From: an uncultured Actinomycetes bacterium
GTDB taxonomy: Bacteria > Actinomycetota > Actinomycetes > Nanopelagicales > Nanopelagicaceae
NCBI GenBank assembly: GCA_903891755.1
Contig: CAITFY010000023.1
Span: 1 to 14,573 of the forward strand
Length of the DNA: 14,573 nt
Direction: 5' to 3'
How positions within the stretch are numbered: the stretch's first letter is position 1; every line of letters begins with the position of its first letter. Made by a program: the position numbers and the translations under genes. This document shows positions 7,432 to 14,193 of this stretch, in pieces. Below the pieces are notes generated by a model. That model saw only the letters and a program-made list of their open reading frames with translations. It had not been told where the DNA came from and made no database searches.

Positions 7432-8661
7432 TTAAACCCGACCACCTGAAGGCATCAATCCATTAACGCTGTAGATACTTGAGAAGAGCAATCCGGTGCG
7501 AGTTGAGTTCGCCTCCCACATCATTCCATTACCCGCGTAGATTGTGATGTGGTGAATATTTTGAACAGATCCATCGTAAGAGTAGAAGAGCAGGTCTCCA
7601 GGGATTAAATCAGCCAGAGGTACGCGTTGGGTATCAACAAAGTAGAGGGCAGCATTTAAGCGGGACCAATTCGGCCAACCTAAACCAGCTGCTTTATACG
7701 CCGCATAAACAAGCCCTGAACAGTCGAAGCTATTTGGACCTTGCGCTCCCCAAACATATGGTTTGCGGGCTAATACTTGCTTCTTTGCATAAGCAACTGC
7801 CTTTGCACGAATTGCATCTGTTCCACGAGTTGTGGATCGACCTTTAAATCCTCGATCGGGCCAGATCTTTGCCTGTCCCTTCGTGTGGGACGCGGTGTTG
7901 GCACTTGATTGCTCAAGTTGTGAAAGAGCAAGTTGTTGTTGCAGGGTAATGCGAATGTTTCGGGCCTTCGCAAGCTCTGCCATGAGTTGAGATTGAATCG
8001 CGCGAAGTTTTGCAACCTCTGCAGCTTGAGCTGATTGCGCTGCCGCCGCCGCAGCTTTCGCCGCTGCAACCTTTGCAGTAGCTGATGCTTGCGCTAACTT
8101 CGCCGCGGTAGCCGCTGCTTGCGCCGCTTTTGCAACAACGAATGCGCTCTTATAACGCGCAAGTGCTACCGAGTCACTTGCACCTACTTGATTGAGGAGA
8201 CTTAAGCGGTCGACTAAATCTTGTGGACCATTTGATTCCAAGACACTGTTGAGTGTCGTGAATCCCCCGCCCATGATGTACGCGTTAGAGGCCATCCGCC
8301 CGATAGTGCGATTTGCTTGGGCAACGGCGACTTGAGTGAGCACGGCATGAGCCGTAGCCAAATTTGATTGTTTTGTTGCGACCACAAGCGCAGCTTGAGC
8401 AGAGAGAAGTTGAGCTTGGCGGTGATTGGTTACTGCGGTGAGTTGTTGCAGGAGATTCTGGGCAGAAGCTAATTGGCTGGTTGCTGCCGCTGCTGCAGCG
8501 GCTTTAGCATTTTCTGCAGCTTGAGCTGCAGCAATCTGTGCCTTTGTCGGCGCTGAAACTTTTGGTTTAGGTGTGGGGGTCGCTGCGCTAGAAATTGCAG
8601 GCACGGCCATGAGAAGAGCCGCAACGAGCGCGACAAGGCGAAGCTGCCGAGGATTCTTCAT
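7432..8661 (-). CDS. secreted RipA-like NlpC/P60 peptidoglycan endopeptidase
   Basis: A predicted exported D,L-endopeptidase that cuts peptidoglycan stem peptides, likely in septal or growth remodelling. From the ATG at 8661 the protein has 409 residues: a signal peptide (basic KNPRQLR, hydrophobic core about 8-21, cleavage near SSAA), an Ala/Gln-rich coiled-coil region at about 38-255, a basic linker, and a C-terminal NlpC/P60 domain. The nucleophile is Cys314 in FDCSGLVYAAY, the base His371 in HHITIYAG, and the third residue aligns as Glu383 in MMWEANS; Cys-His-Glu is the triad described for M. tuberculosis RipA. The frame stays open up to 8766, but a start there would put 35 polar residues before the signal peptide and overlap the permease gene, so 8661 is chosen. 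No good Shine-Dalgarno is visible. Neighbours are an ABC permease upstream and tilS 16 bp downstream. Confidence 0.9.
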   Translation of the reverse strand: MKNPRQLRLVALVAALLMAVPAISSAATPTPKPKVSAPTKAQIAAAQAAENAKAAAAAAATSQLASAQNLLQQLTAVTNHRQAQLLSAQAALVVATKQSNLATAHAVLTQVAVAQANRTIGRMASNAYIMGGGFTTLNSVLESNGPQDLVDRLSLLNQVGASDSVALARYKSAFVVAKAAQAAATAAKLAQASATAKVAAAKAAAAAAQSAQAAEVAKLRAIQSQLMAELAKARNIRITLQQQLALSQLEQSSANTASHTKGQAKIWPDRGFKGRSTTRGTDAIRAKAVAYAKKQVLARKPYVWGAQGPNSFDCSGLVYAAYKAAGLGWPNWSRLNAALYFVDTQRVPLADLIPGDLLFYSYDGSVQNIHHITIYAGNGMMWEANSTRTGLLFSSIYSVNGLMPSGGRV

Positions 8662-8693
8662 GTAGCCAACCGTTCGTGAGGAAGTAACAGTTA

Positions 8694-8699
8694 AGGATA
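8694..8699 (-). promoter_or_regulatory. possible -10 box upstream of the NlpC/P60 gene
   Basis: TATCCT on the minus strand lies 32 nt before the chosen ATG at 8661, inside the 91-bp gap after the ABC permease. It would give a leader of about 25 nt. No clear -35 match is seen, so this is only a candidate. The rest of the gap shows no other recognisable element. Confidence 0.25.
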
Positions 8700-8752
8700 G
8701 GTGATGAATCGGGATGAAACGGACATTGACGCGGTGTGAAATTGCTGAGTAT

Positions 8753-9544
8753 TTAGTTCGCAACATCCCTGCGCTTAAAGAGGATCGCCACTATTCCAAA
8801 ACCAACACTGAGATAGAGCGCAGATATTCCAAGTGACCATTGGTAACTCACGGTATCTGATCCACCTTGTGCAATATTGTCGAAGTTCTGCCCCGGCAGC
8901 CACTTCTGGGTGCTGGATACAACACCGCCTAATATTGTTTCAAGAATCAGAGACCAGATCACACCTGTTGCGATAGCGCTAATGGGAGATCTAAAGAGCA
9001 AGCCAAGAATCATCCCAAAGGTTCCAAAGGCCAGAGTTGTTAAGAGCACATTTACAAAGGTGCGTCCGAGAAGTGAGAGCGCAGTCGCTGTAAACCAAGC
9101 CGATGTTGTGACCTTTGCATGTGGCGCAAGTCCATAGGAAACACCAATTGCAACTACTGCATCTAAGAAGACGAGAGCTACCGCAAAGATAATCATGGAG
9201 AGATATTTTCCAAAGAGAATCTTCATTCGAGATGGTTGGCGAACCAAGAGATTGCGAAGCGTACCTAGGGTGTACTCCTGAGCAGTTTGTGAGGCAAATA
9301 CACAGAGCGCCGTAATACCTAAGAAGAATGAGACGATCTTAAATCCGTAGATCAACCCAGTTGCTTGGCTCAACAGCTCTGGCGAAATTACTTCGCCTCT
9401 CTGCCCATTTCCCTGGCCTGAGTTTGCGCGCAAGAAAACTATTGATGTGAAGAGAGCTGTCAGGGCTGCGACAACGAGAATCGTGGAGATAAGAAGTGTT
9501 GGCCTACGAAGCTTGCGCAATTCTGCGCGCGTAACATTTAACAT
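8753..9544 (-). CDS. ABC-2 type transporter permease
   Basis: Membrane subunit of an ABC exporter whose ATPase is encoded immediately upstream. The 263-residue protein shows a short basic N-terminus, TM1 (about 15-38), a polar extracytoplasmic loop, and five further hydrophobic segments ending with one near the C-terminus before FKRRDVAN. Six helices with the first loop largest is the ABC-2 (BcrB/NosY-like) plan. FtsX/MacB-like permeases have four helices and a large outer domain, which is not seen. The substrate cannot be read from sequence; lipids, antibiotics or lantibiotics are common for this type. The ATG at 9544 is preferred over the GTG one codon earlier (9547), because GGGGAG lies 6 nt before the ATG but only 3 nt before the GTG. 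The gap to the ATPase stop is 3 bp. Confidence 0.88.
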   Translation of the reverse strand: MLNVTRAELRKLRRPTLLISTILVVAALTALFTSIVFLRANSGQGNGQRGEVISPELLSQATGLIYGFKIVSFFLGITALCVFASQTAQEYTLGTLRNLLVRQPSRMKILFGKYLSMIIFAVALVFLDAVVAIGVSYGLAPHAKVTTSAWFTATALSLLGRTFVNVLLTTLAFGTFGMILGLLFRSPISAIATGVIWSLILETILGGVVSSTQKWLPGQNFDNIAQGGSDTVSYQWSLGISALYLSVGFGIVAILFKRRDVAN

Positions 9545-9547
9545 CAC

Positions 9548-10447
9548 TTACTCCCCTGTCATCTCAAAGAAGGTTTCTTCCAACGTAGGTTGCGTCGCCG
9601 TTAAGGAAGAGAGTGTAATTCCTGCATTAAATGCTAAGCGATTAAATGTGGCACCCCACGTTGAGTCAGCAACGATGTGGACTGAACCGTTATCAACTGA
9701 AGCTTCCTTGCCATGCCGTGTCGCAATCTCAACTAACTTATTGAGGTCAACTGTAAATTCAGGTTCAACAACAAGTGTCGCAATTTGCGCTGCTAAGAGA
9801 TCTTGAGTGCGTCCAGCAAATAGGACTTTGCCTTCGCGCAACATAATGAGAGATTCTGAAATCATCTCCAACTCGGAGAGCAGGTGTGATGAGACAAATA
9901 CGCTCGTCCCCTCACTCGCCAAATCTTTTATGAGATTTCGAACCTCTTGAATTCCAGATGGATCTAATCCATTGGTCGGTTCATCAAGAACAAGTAACTT
10001 GGGATTGGGAAGTAGCGCGGCTGCAATTCCAAGTCGTTGCTTCATTCCTAATGAATAGGTCTTGTACTTCGAACCGCCACGATCAGCCAATCCAACTTTT
10101 TCAAGGAGCTCGCTCACACGGTTCTGCGGAAATCCTCCAAGGGATGCGAGAACCTTTAGATTTTCAGCCCCGCTGAGTGCTGGATAGAAAGCGGGGCCTT
10201 CAATCATTGCGCCTACCTGTGGGAGGTAGCGTTCCGGATGGGAGATGCTCTGACCAAGTACCGTTCCAGTTCCGCCTGTAGGTTGAATCAACCCAAGGAG
10301 CATGCGAATAGTTGTGGTCTTTCCAGATCCATTTGGACCAACAAAGCCGCAGACAGTGCCGAGTGGAACTTCAAAAGTTGCATGTGAGAGAGCGCTGCGC
10401 TCTCCATAAACCTTGGTGAGATCTGTTACTGAGATTGCTGTCGTCAT
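9548..10447 (-). CDS. ABC-2 type transporter ATP-binding protein
   Basis: Cytosolic ATPase that drives the permease encoded next to it; 299 residues, of the CcmA/BcrA-like class. Seen: Walker A GPNGSGKT at 38-45, the signature region YSLGMKQR at 131-138 (SLGMK replacing LSGGQ, normal for this class), Walker B LLVLDEPTNGLDP at 151-163, and the switch His in VFVSSHLL. The C-terminal ~90 residues carry the accessory region usual for ABC-2 exporters, ending TLEETFFEMTGE, a frequent terminus in this family. The start at 10447 has TATGGT exactly 6 nt upstream and no convincing Shine-Dalgarno, suggesting a leaderless start for the two-gene unit. ctaB lies 72 bp upstream on the same strand. Not FtsE, which is shorter and paired with FtsX. 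Confidence 0.92.
   Translation of the reverse strand: MTTAISVTDLTKVYGERSALSHATFEVPLGTVCGFVGPNGSGKTTTIRMLLGLIQPTGGTGTVLGQSISHPERYLPQVGAMIEGPAFYPALSGAENLKVLASLGGFPQNRVSELLEKVGLADRGGSKYKTYSLGMKQRLGIAAALLPNPKLLVLDEPTNGLDPSGIQEVRNLIKDLASEGTSVFVSSHLLSELEMISESLIMLREGKVLFAGRTQDLLAAQIATLVVEPEFTVDLNKLVEIATRHGKEASVDNGSVHIVADSTWGATFNRLAFNAGITLSSLTATQPTLEETFFEMTGE
9551..9556 (-). promoter_or_regulatory. Shine-Dalgarno GGGGAG deciding the permease start
   Basis: GGGGAG overlaps the last codons of the ATPase gene and lies 6 nt before the ATG at 9544. The GTG at 9547 would be only 3 nt away, which is too close, so the ATG is the better start. Confidence 0.65.
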
Positions 10448-10453
10448 CTGATA

Positions 10454-10459
10454 ACCATA
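10454..10459 (-). promoter_or_regulatory. leaderless -10 box (TATGGT) before the ABC ATPase
   Basis: TATGGT fits TANNNT and is separated from the ATPase ATG by exactly 6 nt. It lies in a 72-bp gap after ctaB, so a separate promoter for the ABC pair is plausible. No recognisable -35 box is seen, as is common for this promoter class. Confidence 0.5.
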
Positions 10460-10519
10460 CGACTAAGACCTGAGAAAAGGATGAATAAAGGGTTAATGTG
10501 GATTGATTAGATTGTTCGC

Positions 10520-11413
10520 TTAAATTGCAGTGTGCTTAGCAAGCACGGTGGCGATAACAAGGACGAGCGAATAGACGCTCAAATAGGTGATTGACCAGTG
10601 AAAGAGTTTGAGCGCCGCCGCCTCTGAACCTAAACCGGAAATTTTAAAGAGTTGGGTGGCAAAACCGATGCTCAGTAGCGCAGTAATTACATAACTCCAC
10701 CAAGGAAGATGCGCACTTACGAGAACTAGAACTGAGGTGATCACCATACAAATAGAGTGGAACCACATCTGCTTTTGCACTGATTTGATGCTTGCGACAA
10801 CCGGCAACATTGGAATGCCAGCTGCTGCGTAATCCTCTTTATATTTAATTGCCAGCGCCCAGAAATGTGGCGGCGTCCAGAAGAAGATAAGTAAGAAGAA
10901 GAGCCAAGCAGTTAATGAAAGTGAATTTGTTATTGCTGCCCAGCCGATGAGTACAGGCATACAACCTGCTATACCTCCCCAGACAATATTTTGAGAGGTG
11001 CGACGTTTGAGCCAGAGCGTGTAGCCCACAACGTAAAACAAAATTGCTAAGAGAGTGAGAAGTGTTGCTAGGACAGTTGTAAAGATCAAGAAGATTAAGA
11101 GCGAGATGATTGTGATGACTAGCGAGAAGGCAACAGCTTGCTGCTCGTTTATCTCACCGCTCACCAAGGGGCGTTTGCTGGTGCGCTTCATGAGACGATC
11201 GGATTCGACCTCAATCACCATATTGAAAGCGTTGGATGCACCGGCTGCCAAGGTACCGCCAATTAAAGTTGCAATCGTTACGCCCAGAGGAGGGAACTTA
11301 TGCGCATGGTTCTGGGCATAAGTCGCCATAAAGAGAGCAGGCAGAGTGGTGACTAATAGAAGTTCTACCACCCGCAATTTCATTAGTGCCACATAGGCGC
11401 CCACATGGCTCAT
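10520..11413 (-). CDS. ctaB: protoheme IX farnesyltransferase (heme O synthase)
   Basis: An integral membrane UbiA-type prenyltransferase that adds farnesyl to heme B, producing heme O for heme-copper oxidases. The 297-residue protein is hydrophobic throughout with about nine membrane segments. Seen: GGTLAAGASNAFNM leading into the first acidic motif at about 64-72, KRTSKRPLVSG at 76-86, the second conserved region YTLWLKRRTSQNIVWGGIAG, and FWTPPHFWALAIKYKEDY, which is specific to the heme O synthase branch. In the first motif the usual NxxxDxxxD reads N-MVI-E-VES-D, so the first Asp is Glu68 while Asp72 is kept. The ATG at 11413 has no Shine-Dalgarno but has TAGAAT exactly 6 nt upstream, within the 24-bp gap after dacB. 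Other oxidase assembly genes are not in the window. Confidence 0.93.
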   Translation of the reverse strand: MSHVGAYVALMKLRVVELLLVTTLPALFMATYAQNHAHKFPPLGVTIATLIGGTLAAGASNAFNMVIEVESDRLMKRTSKRPLVSGEINEQQAVAFSLVITIISLLIFLIFTTVLATLLTLLAILFYVVGYTLWLKRRTSQNIVWGGIAGCMPVLIGWAAITNSLSLTAWLFFLLIFFWTPPHFWALAIKYKEDYAAAGIPMLPVVASIKSVQKQMWFHSICMVITSVLVLVSAHLPWWSYVITALLSIGFATQLFKISGLGSEAAALKLFHWSITYLSVYSLVLVIATVLAKHTAI

Positions 11414-11419
11414 ATCGTG

Positions 11420-11425
11420 ATTCTA
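11420..11425 (-). promoter_or_regulatory. leaderless -10 box (TAGAAT) before ctaB
   Basis: TAGAAT matches TATAAT at five of six positions and ends exactly 6 nt before the ctaB ATG. It sits in the 24-bp gap between the dacB stop and ctaB, suggesting ctaB can be transcribed independently of dacB as a leaderless mRNA. Confidence 0.5.
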
Positions 11426-11437
11426 ACCATCAATGGC

Positions 11438-12568
11438 TTACTTCTGTGGCTTGGCAATTGTGCCTAACATCTGGTCAATTGTTACGCGGGCGGCCTGACG
11501 TGCACTTTCAAGGTTGCGTATGTGATTTGCCACAACGGCGAATACATATTGATCGGCACCGACCGTTACAAATCCAGCCAAACTTATGGTCGTATTAATC
11601 CATCCGGTTTTGGCGTGAACCAATCCCACAGCGTTCGGGGCATCATTCACAAATCTATATTTAAGGGTTCCGGTCTCACCGGAAGTGGGAAGTCCGTCAA
11701 CTATTGCTTGAAACTTCGGGTTCTCTCGGACGGCAAGTAAGAGTTCCACTATTTGACGGGCGGAGACCCTGTTCTGATGAGAGAGACCATTGCCATCATA
11801 AATGTGTATCCCCTTCGGGGAAATTCCCAGATCAGTCAGGGTTTTTGAAAATGCTGCCTGCAGGCCGGCGGCATCCGTTGTGAATCCCATCGCTCTAGCA
11901 GCTGTCCGCCCCAATCGATCAGCTAAGGCGTTATCGCTATACAGCAATGTGAATTCAACAATCTTGGATAAGGGGGGCGATTGAATTGAAGCCAATTCGG
12001 CAGTCGCATCGTTGAGGTTATTTACCTTAACGGGAGTTATATTCAAATAGCCTGCAAAATATTTTTGTAGCGCTTGTATATCTAGGGCGTAAACATCTTT
12101 GTACTCCAAGGTGATGTTCTTAATCTCTGGATGTAACTCAATGATTGAATTGAAGAGGCTTGGAGAGAATGCGCGATTGTTCTGCTCCTCTTCGGAAAGG
12201 TCTGTGGTGAGCCAGGGATCATCACTACCCGCCAATAGATAGGTATCGCTCTTGTTGGTTGAACTGAGTGTGGTCTTAAAGACCATATCTGGATTAAAAG
12301 CGCTCAAGGTTGTTGTCATTGAAAACAGTTTCATGACGGATGCGGGTGCGCGTTGCACATCGGGATCAAGAGAGAAGAGTTGTTGGTTATCTCTTGGATT
12401 CACCAGCAAAATTCCAGGATTTGCGAGGGTTGGAGATGCGGCTAACTTAATGAATTGTTCTGGCACAGCTAGCGCTTGCGCTGGTGAGGTTGATGCGATG
12501 AGTGAAAAAATGCAGAGCCCAATCACTGTCACCGAGTTATACCTGCTTCGCGCCAGCGCTTTTCGCAT
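11438..12568 (-). CDS. dacB: D-alanyl-D-alanine carboxypeptidase/endopeptidase (PBP4 type)
   Basis: A class C low-molecular-weight penicillin-binding protein (peptidase family S13) that trims or cleaves peptidoglycan stem peptides outside the membrane. From the ATG at 12568 it has 376 residues: a signal peptide (basic RKALARSRY, hydrophobic about 12-26, cleavage near AQALA), the active-site SVMK at 77-80, SDN at 211-213 and the KTG triad at 320-322, followed by the C-terminal strand SLAGFVTVGADQ. The insertion between SxxK and SxN is about 130 residues, so the protein is shorter than E. coli PBP4 (about 477). The frame continues to a TTG at 12589, but the ATG is chosen because CATAAT lies exactly 6 nt before it and the signal peptide then begins normally. 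It is divergent from the methyltransferase gene, with ctaB 24 bp downstream. Confidence 0.92.
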   Translation of the reverse strand: MRKALARSRYNSVTVIGLCIFSLIASTSPAQALAVPEQFIKLAASPTLANPGILLVNPRDNQQLFSLDPDVQRAPASVMKLFSMTTTLSAFNPDMVFKTTLSSTNKSDTYLLAGSDDPWLTTDLSEEEQNNRAFSPSLFNSIIELHPEIKNITLEYKDVYALDIQALQKYFAGYLNITPVKVNNLNDATAELASIQSPPLSKIVEFTLLYSDNALADRLGRTAARAMGFTTDAAGLQAAFSKTLTDLGISPKGIHIYDGNGLSHQNRVSARQIVELLLAVRENPKFQAIVDGLPTSGETGTLKYRFVNDAPNAVGLVHAKTGWINTTISLAGFVTVGADQYVFAVVANHIRNLESARQAARVTIDQMLGTIAKPQK

Positions 12569-12574
12569 GGGCAG

Positions 12575-12580
12575 ATTATG
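12575..12580 (-). promoter_or_regulatory. leaderless -10 box (CATAAT) before dacB
   Basis: CATAAT matches the -10 consensus at five of six positions and ends exactly 6 nt before the ATG at 12568. If used, the transcript would lack the upstream TTG at 12589, which supports the ATG as start. It lies in the 46-bp divergent gap with the methyltransferase gene. Confidence 0.5.
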
Positions 12581-12602
12581 CCTCTTCAATATGAGAATGG
12601 AT

Positions 12603-12608
12603 TAAGGT
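12603..12608 (+). promoter_or_regulatory. -10 box or Shine-Dalgarno (TAAGGT) before the methyltransferase
   Basis: TAAGGT fits TANNNT and ends exactly 6 nt before the ATG at 12615. The overlapping AAGGTGA, 4 nt from the ATG, also reads as a ribosome-binding site. The two readings exclude each other on one transcript: a leaderless mRNA would not contain the ribosome-binding site. Confidence 0.45.
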
Positions 12609-12614
12609 GACCGT

Positions 12615-13253
12615 ATGAGCGCGGAAATTGGTCCTGGTGAATTCTTTCCGGTGGTCGGGGTAGGTCCTCACGAGAAGCCTTGGCCCGCCGATGATCGCCT
12701 CGATCCAGATCTTCTTGAAAACGGAGATCGTCGCAACGTCCTCGATCACTATCGATATTGGACGGTAGAGGCGATAGTTGCGGATCTAGATACCAAGAGA
12801 CATCCTCTTCAGATTGCAATTGAAAATTGGCAGCACGATCTCAATATTGGTTCGGTCGTTAGAACCGCGAACGCTTTTAACGTTTCTTACGTTCATATCG
12901 TCGGAAAGCGCGATTGGAACCGTCGCGGCGCGATGGTTACAGATAAGTATCTGCATGTAGTTCATCACCCAACCGTCGCCGACTTTGCTGCCTGGTGCGC
13001 GGAGAAGAACGTTCCGATCATTGGGATAGATAATCTTCCAGTTTCACAGCAGATGGAGAACTTCCCGCTTCCAGAGAAATGCGTGCTCTTCTTTGGACAA
13101 GAGGGTGCTGGCATGTCAGATGAAGCGGTTGGAATTTGCCAGGTGGTTCTTGCCATCCAGCAGTACGGCTCAACGCGCTCCATGAACGCATCGGCAGCAG
13201 GCGCAATCGCGATGTATGCCTGGGCGATGCAACATCTCAACCCAAAGCTTTAA
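12615..13253 (+). CDS. SPOUT (TrmH/SpoU family) RNA 2'-O-methyltransferase
   Basis: A SAM-dependent RNA ribose methyltransferase with the knotted SPOUT fold; the target nucleotide cannot be assigned. The 212-residue protein shows motif 1 NIGSVVRTANAF at 77-88 with the catalytic-type Arg83, motif 2 LFFGQEGAGMS at 158-168, and motif 3 IQQYGSTRSMNASAAGAIAMYAW at 181-203, where the knot binds SAM. The first ~65 residues (GPHEKPWPADD, GDRRNVLDHYRYW, ADLDTKRHP) form a lead-in that I recall from actinobacterial homologues and not from E. coli TrmL or TrmH; this is recall, not a search. No separate L30e-like RNA-binding domain is present. It is divergent from dacB (46-bp gap) and its TAA abuts the stop of the convergent TPR gene. 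TrmL-like tRNA wobble methylation and rRNA methylation both remain possible. Confidence 0.9.
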   Translation: MSAEIGPGEFFPVVGVGPHEKPWPADDRLDPDLLENGDRRNVLDHYRYWTVEAIVADLDTKRHPLQIAIENWQHDLNIGSVVRTANAFNVSYVHIVGKRDWNRRGAMVTDKYLHVVHHPTVADFAAWCAEKNVPIIGIDNLPVSQQMENFPLPEKCVLFFGQEGAGMSDEAVGICQVVLAIQQYGSTRSMNASAAGAIAMYAWAMQHLNPKL

Positions 13254-13257
13254 TTAA
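13250..13257. other. zero-gap convergent gene junction at TTAATTAA
   Basis: The methyltransferase TAA (13251-13253, +) and the TPR gene TAA (13254-13256, -) are back to back inside the palindrome TTAATTAA. No intrinsic terminator hairpin is visible here, so each transcript probably extends into the other gene and the 3' ends overlap in antisense. Confidence 0.9.
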
Positions 13258-14186
13258 TCCTCAATTACCTCTGTCACAGAAGTGAGTCGGCGCTCAATCT
13301 CATCTGCTTCATCCAGACGACCGAGATCTCGCAATACTCCAGCGATATGGCGTTCAATCTCAACGATAAAGTCGAAATCTTTCCACTCGCTCTCCGTCGC
13401 GATTTCAAGAACGCGCTCCAAGGTATCTAGGCCATCTTGCTCCAGGCCAGTCATGATTTGAGCCTTACCCAGTTCGAGAAGAGAGTAAGTCTCGCGGCGA
13501 TGGTCGTGGGCAGTTACAAAGACATCAAGAGATTTTTGAGCAGCAATCAGCGCCTCTTCGCCCAAACCAAGTTCGATTAAGGCGTGAGCAATCTTCTGGT
13601 CACAACGAGCGACATTGATTACCTCTTTAAGGCTCTTGAAGAGTGCGCGGGCCTCGCGGAATGCAGCAAGAGATAACTCGTGTTGACCAAGCTCGCGGTG
13701 GGCACAACCGATCAGGTGTAAATCATTTGCTGCGCCAGAGTCATTTCCATCCACTAAATGCTCTTGTACGCATTCACGCATGCACTCGATTGTCTTCTCG
13801 TAATCTTTAGCACCGAAACACCATTCGCCGAGAGTGCAGGCAAGATCGATTGCTAATGGAGACTTTGATTCACGTAGTAGATCAACAGCTTTGCTCATTG
13901 CAGATGCTGCTTCAGAGTTACGCTTCAATTGATTGAGGTTATAACCAATTGCGGAGTAAGCCTGCGCTAGACCATCCGCCGGTGCTACTGCGCCCAACTC
14001 TGTGTAAATGTCACGAGCAGTTTCGGCCAGCGCGAGCGCTTCGTCATATTGGCCACGAGCGTAGATTCGAGCACTCAATTCATAATAAGTATTTGCGCGC
14101 TCTAGACCTGTTGTCTCCGGAATTCTCTCCCACAACATTTCCTCGGTAACAATATCTTCTAAGCCGTTGTCATCGTCGTCGCTCAA
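13254..14186 (-). CDS. tetratricopeptide-repeat protein of unknown function
   Basis: A soluble, acidic 310-residue protein with no signal peptide or membrane segment. After a 20-residue acidic N-terminus (SDDDDNGLED) it consists of consecutive helical pairs of about 40 residues, recognisable near 32-64, 74-106, 114-145, 152-185, 194-226, 234-266 and 276-308. TPR-like signatures include ARGQYDEALALAETA, HRELGQHELSLAAFREA, ELGLGEEALIAAQKSLD and DLGRLDEADEIERRL. Such repeats usually form a protein-binding superhelix; no catalytic domain is attached and the partner is unknown. Cysteines cluster at 117, 123, 135, 139, 161 and 195. The start is TTG at 14186, supported by AGGGGG 7 nt upstream; no suitable in-frame ATG is nearby. 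It converges with the methyltransferase gene and is divergent from the MprF-like gene. Confidence 0.85.
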   Translation of the reverse strand: MSDDDDNGLEDIVTEEMLWERIPETTGLERANTYYELSARIYARGQYDEALALAETARDIYTELGAVAPADGLAQAYSAIGYNLNQLKRNSEAASAMSKAVDLLRESKSPLAIDLACTLGEWCFGAKDYEKTIECMRECVQEHLVDGNDSGAANDLHLIGCAHRELGQHELSLAAFREARALFKSLKEVINVARCDQKIAHALIELGLGEEALIAAQKSLDVFVTAHDHRRETYSLLELGKAQIMTGLEQDGLDTLERVLEIATESEWKDFDFIVEIERHIAGVLRDLGRLDEADEIERRLTSVTEVIED

Positions 14187-14193
14187 GGTTAAA

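Noticed and set aside
8662..8766. Extension of the NlpC/P60 gene to a start at 8766
   Set aside because: It would add 35 polar and basic residues before an obvious signal peptide and overlap the end of the permease gene. The ATG at 8661 begins a normal export signal.
9545..9547. GTG start of the ABC permease one codon before the ATG
   Set aside because: The GGGGAG ribosome-binding site is only 3 nt away from it but 6 nt from the ATG at 9544.
9447..9806. Plus-strand open frame across the ABC permease/ATPase junction
   Set aside because: Both minus-strand genes under it have intact family motifs. The frame has no start signal and no recognisable protein features.
8753..10447. FtsE/FtsX pair activating the neighbouring NlpC/P60 hydrolase
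   Set aside because: The permease has six membrane segments of the ABC-2 type and no large outer domain, and the ATPase has the extra C-terminal region of exporters. FtsX has four helices and FtsE is shorter.
12569..12589. TTG start of dacB at 12589
   Set aside because: The CATAAT box lies between it and the ATG, and the added residues only lengthen the region before the signal peptide. No ribosome-binding site precedes the TTG.
13250..13257. TTAATTAA as a regulatory operator
   Set aside because: It arises from two TAA stops placed back to back, lies at the 3' ends of both genes and has no extended symmetry.
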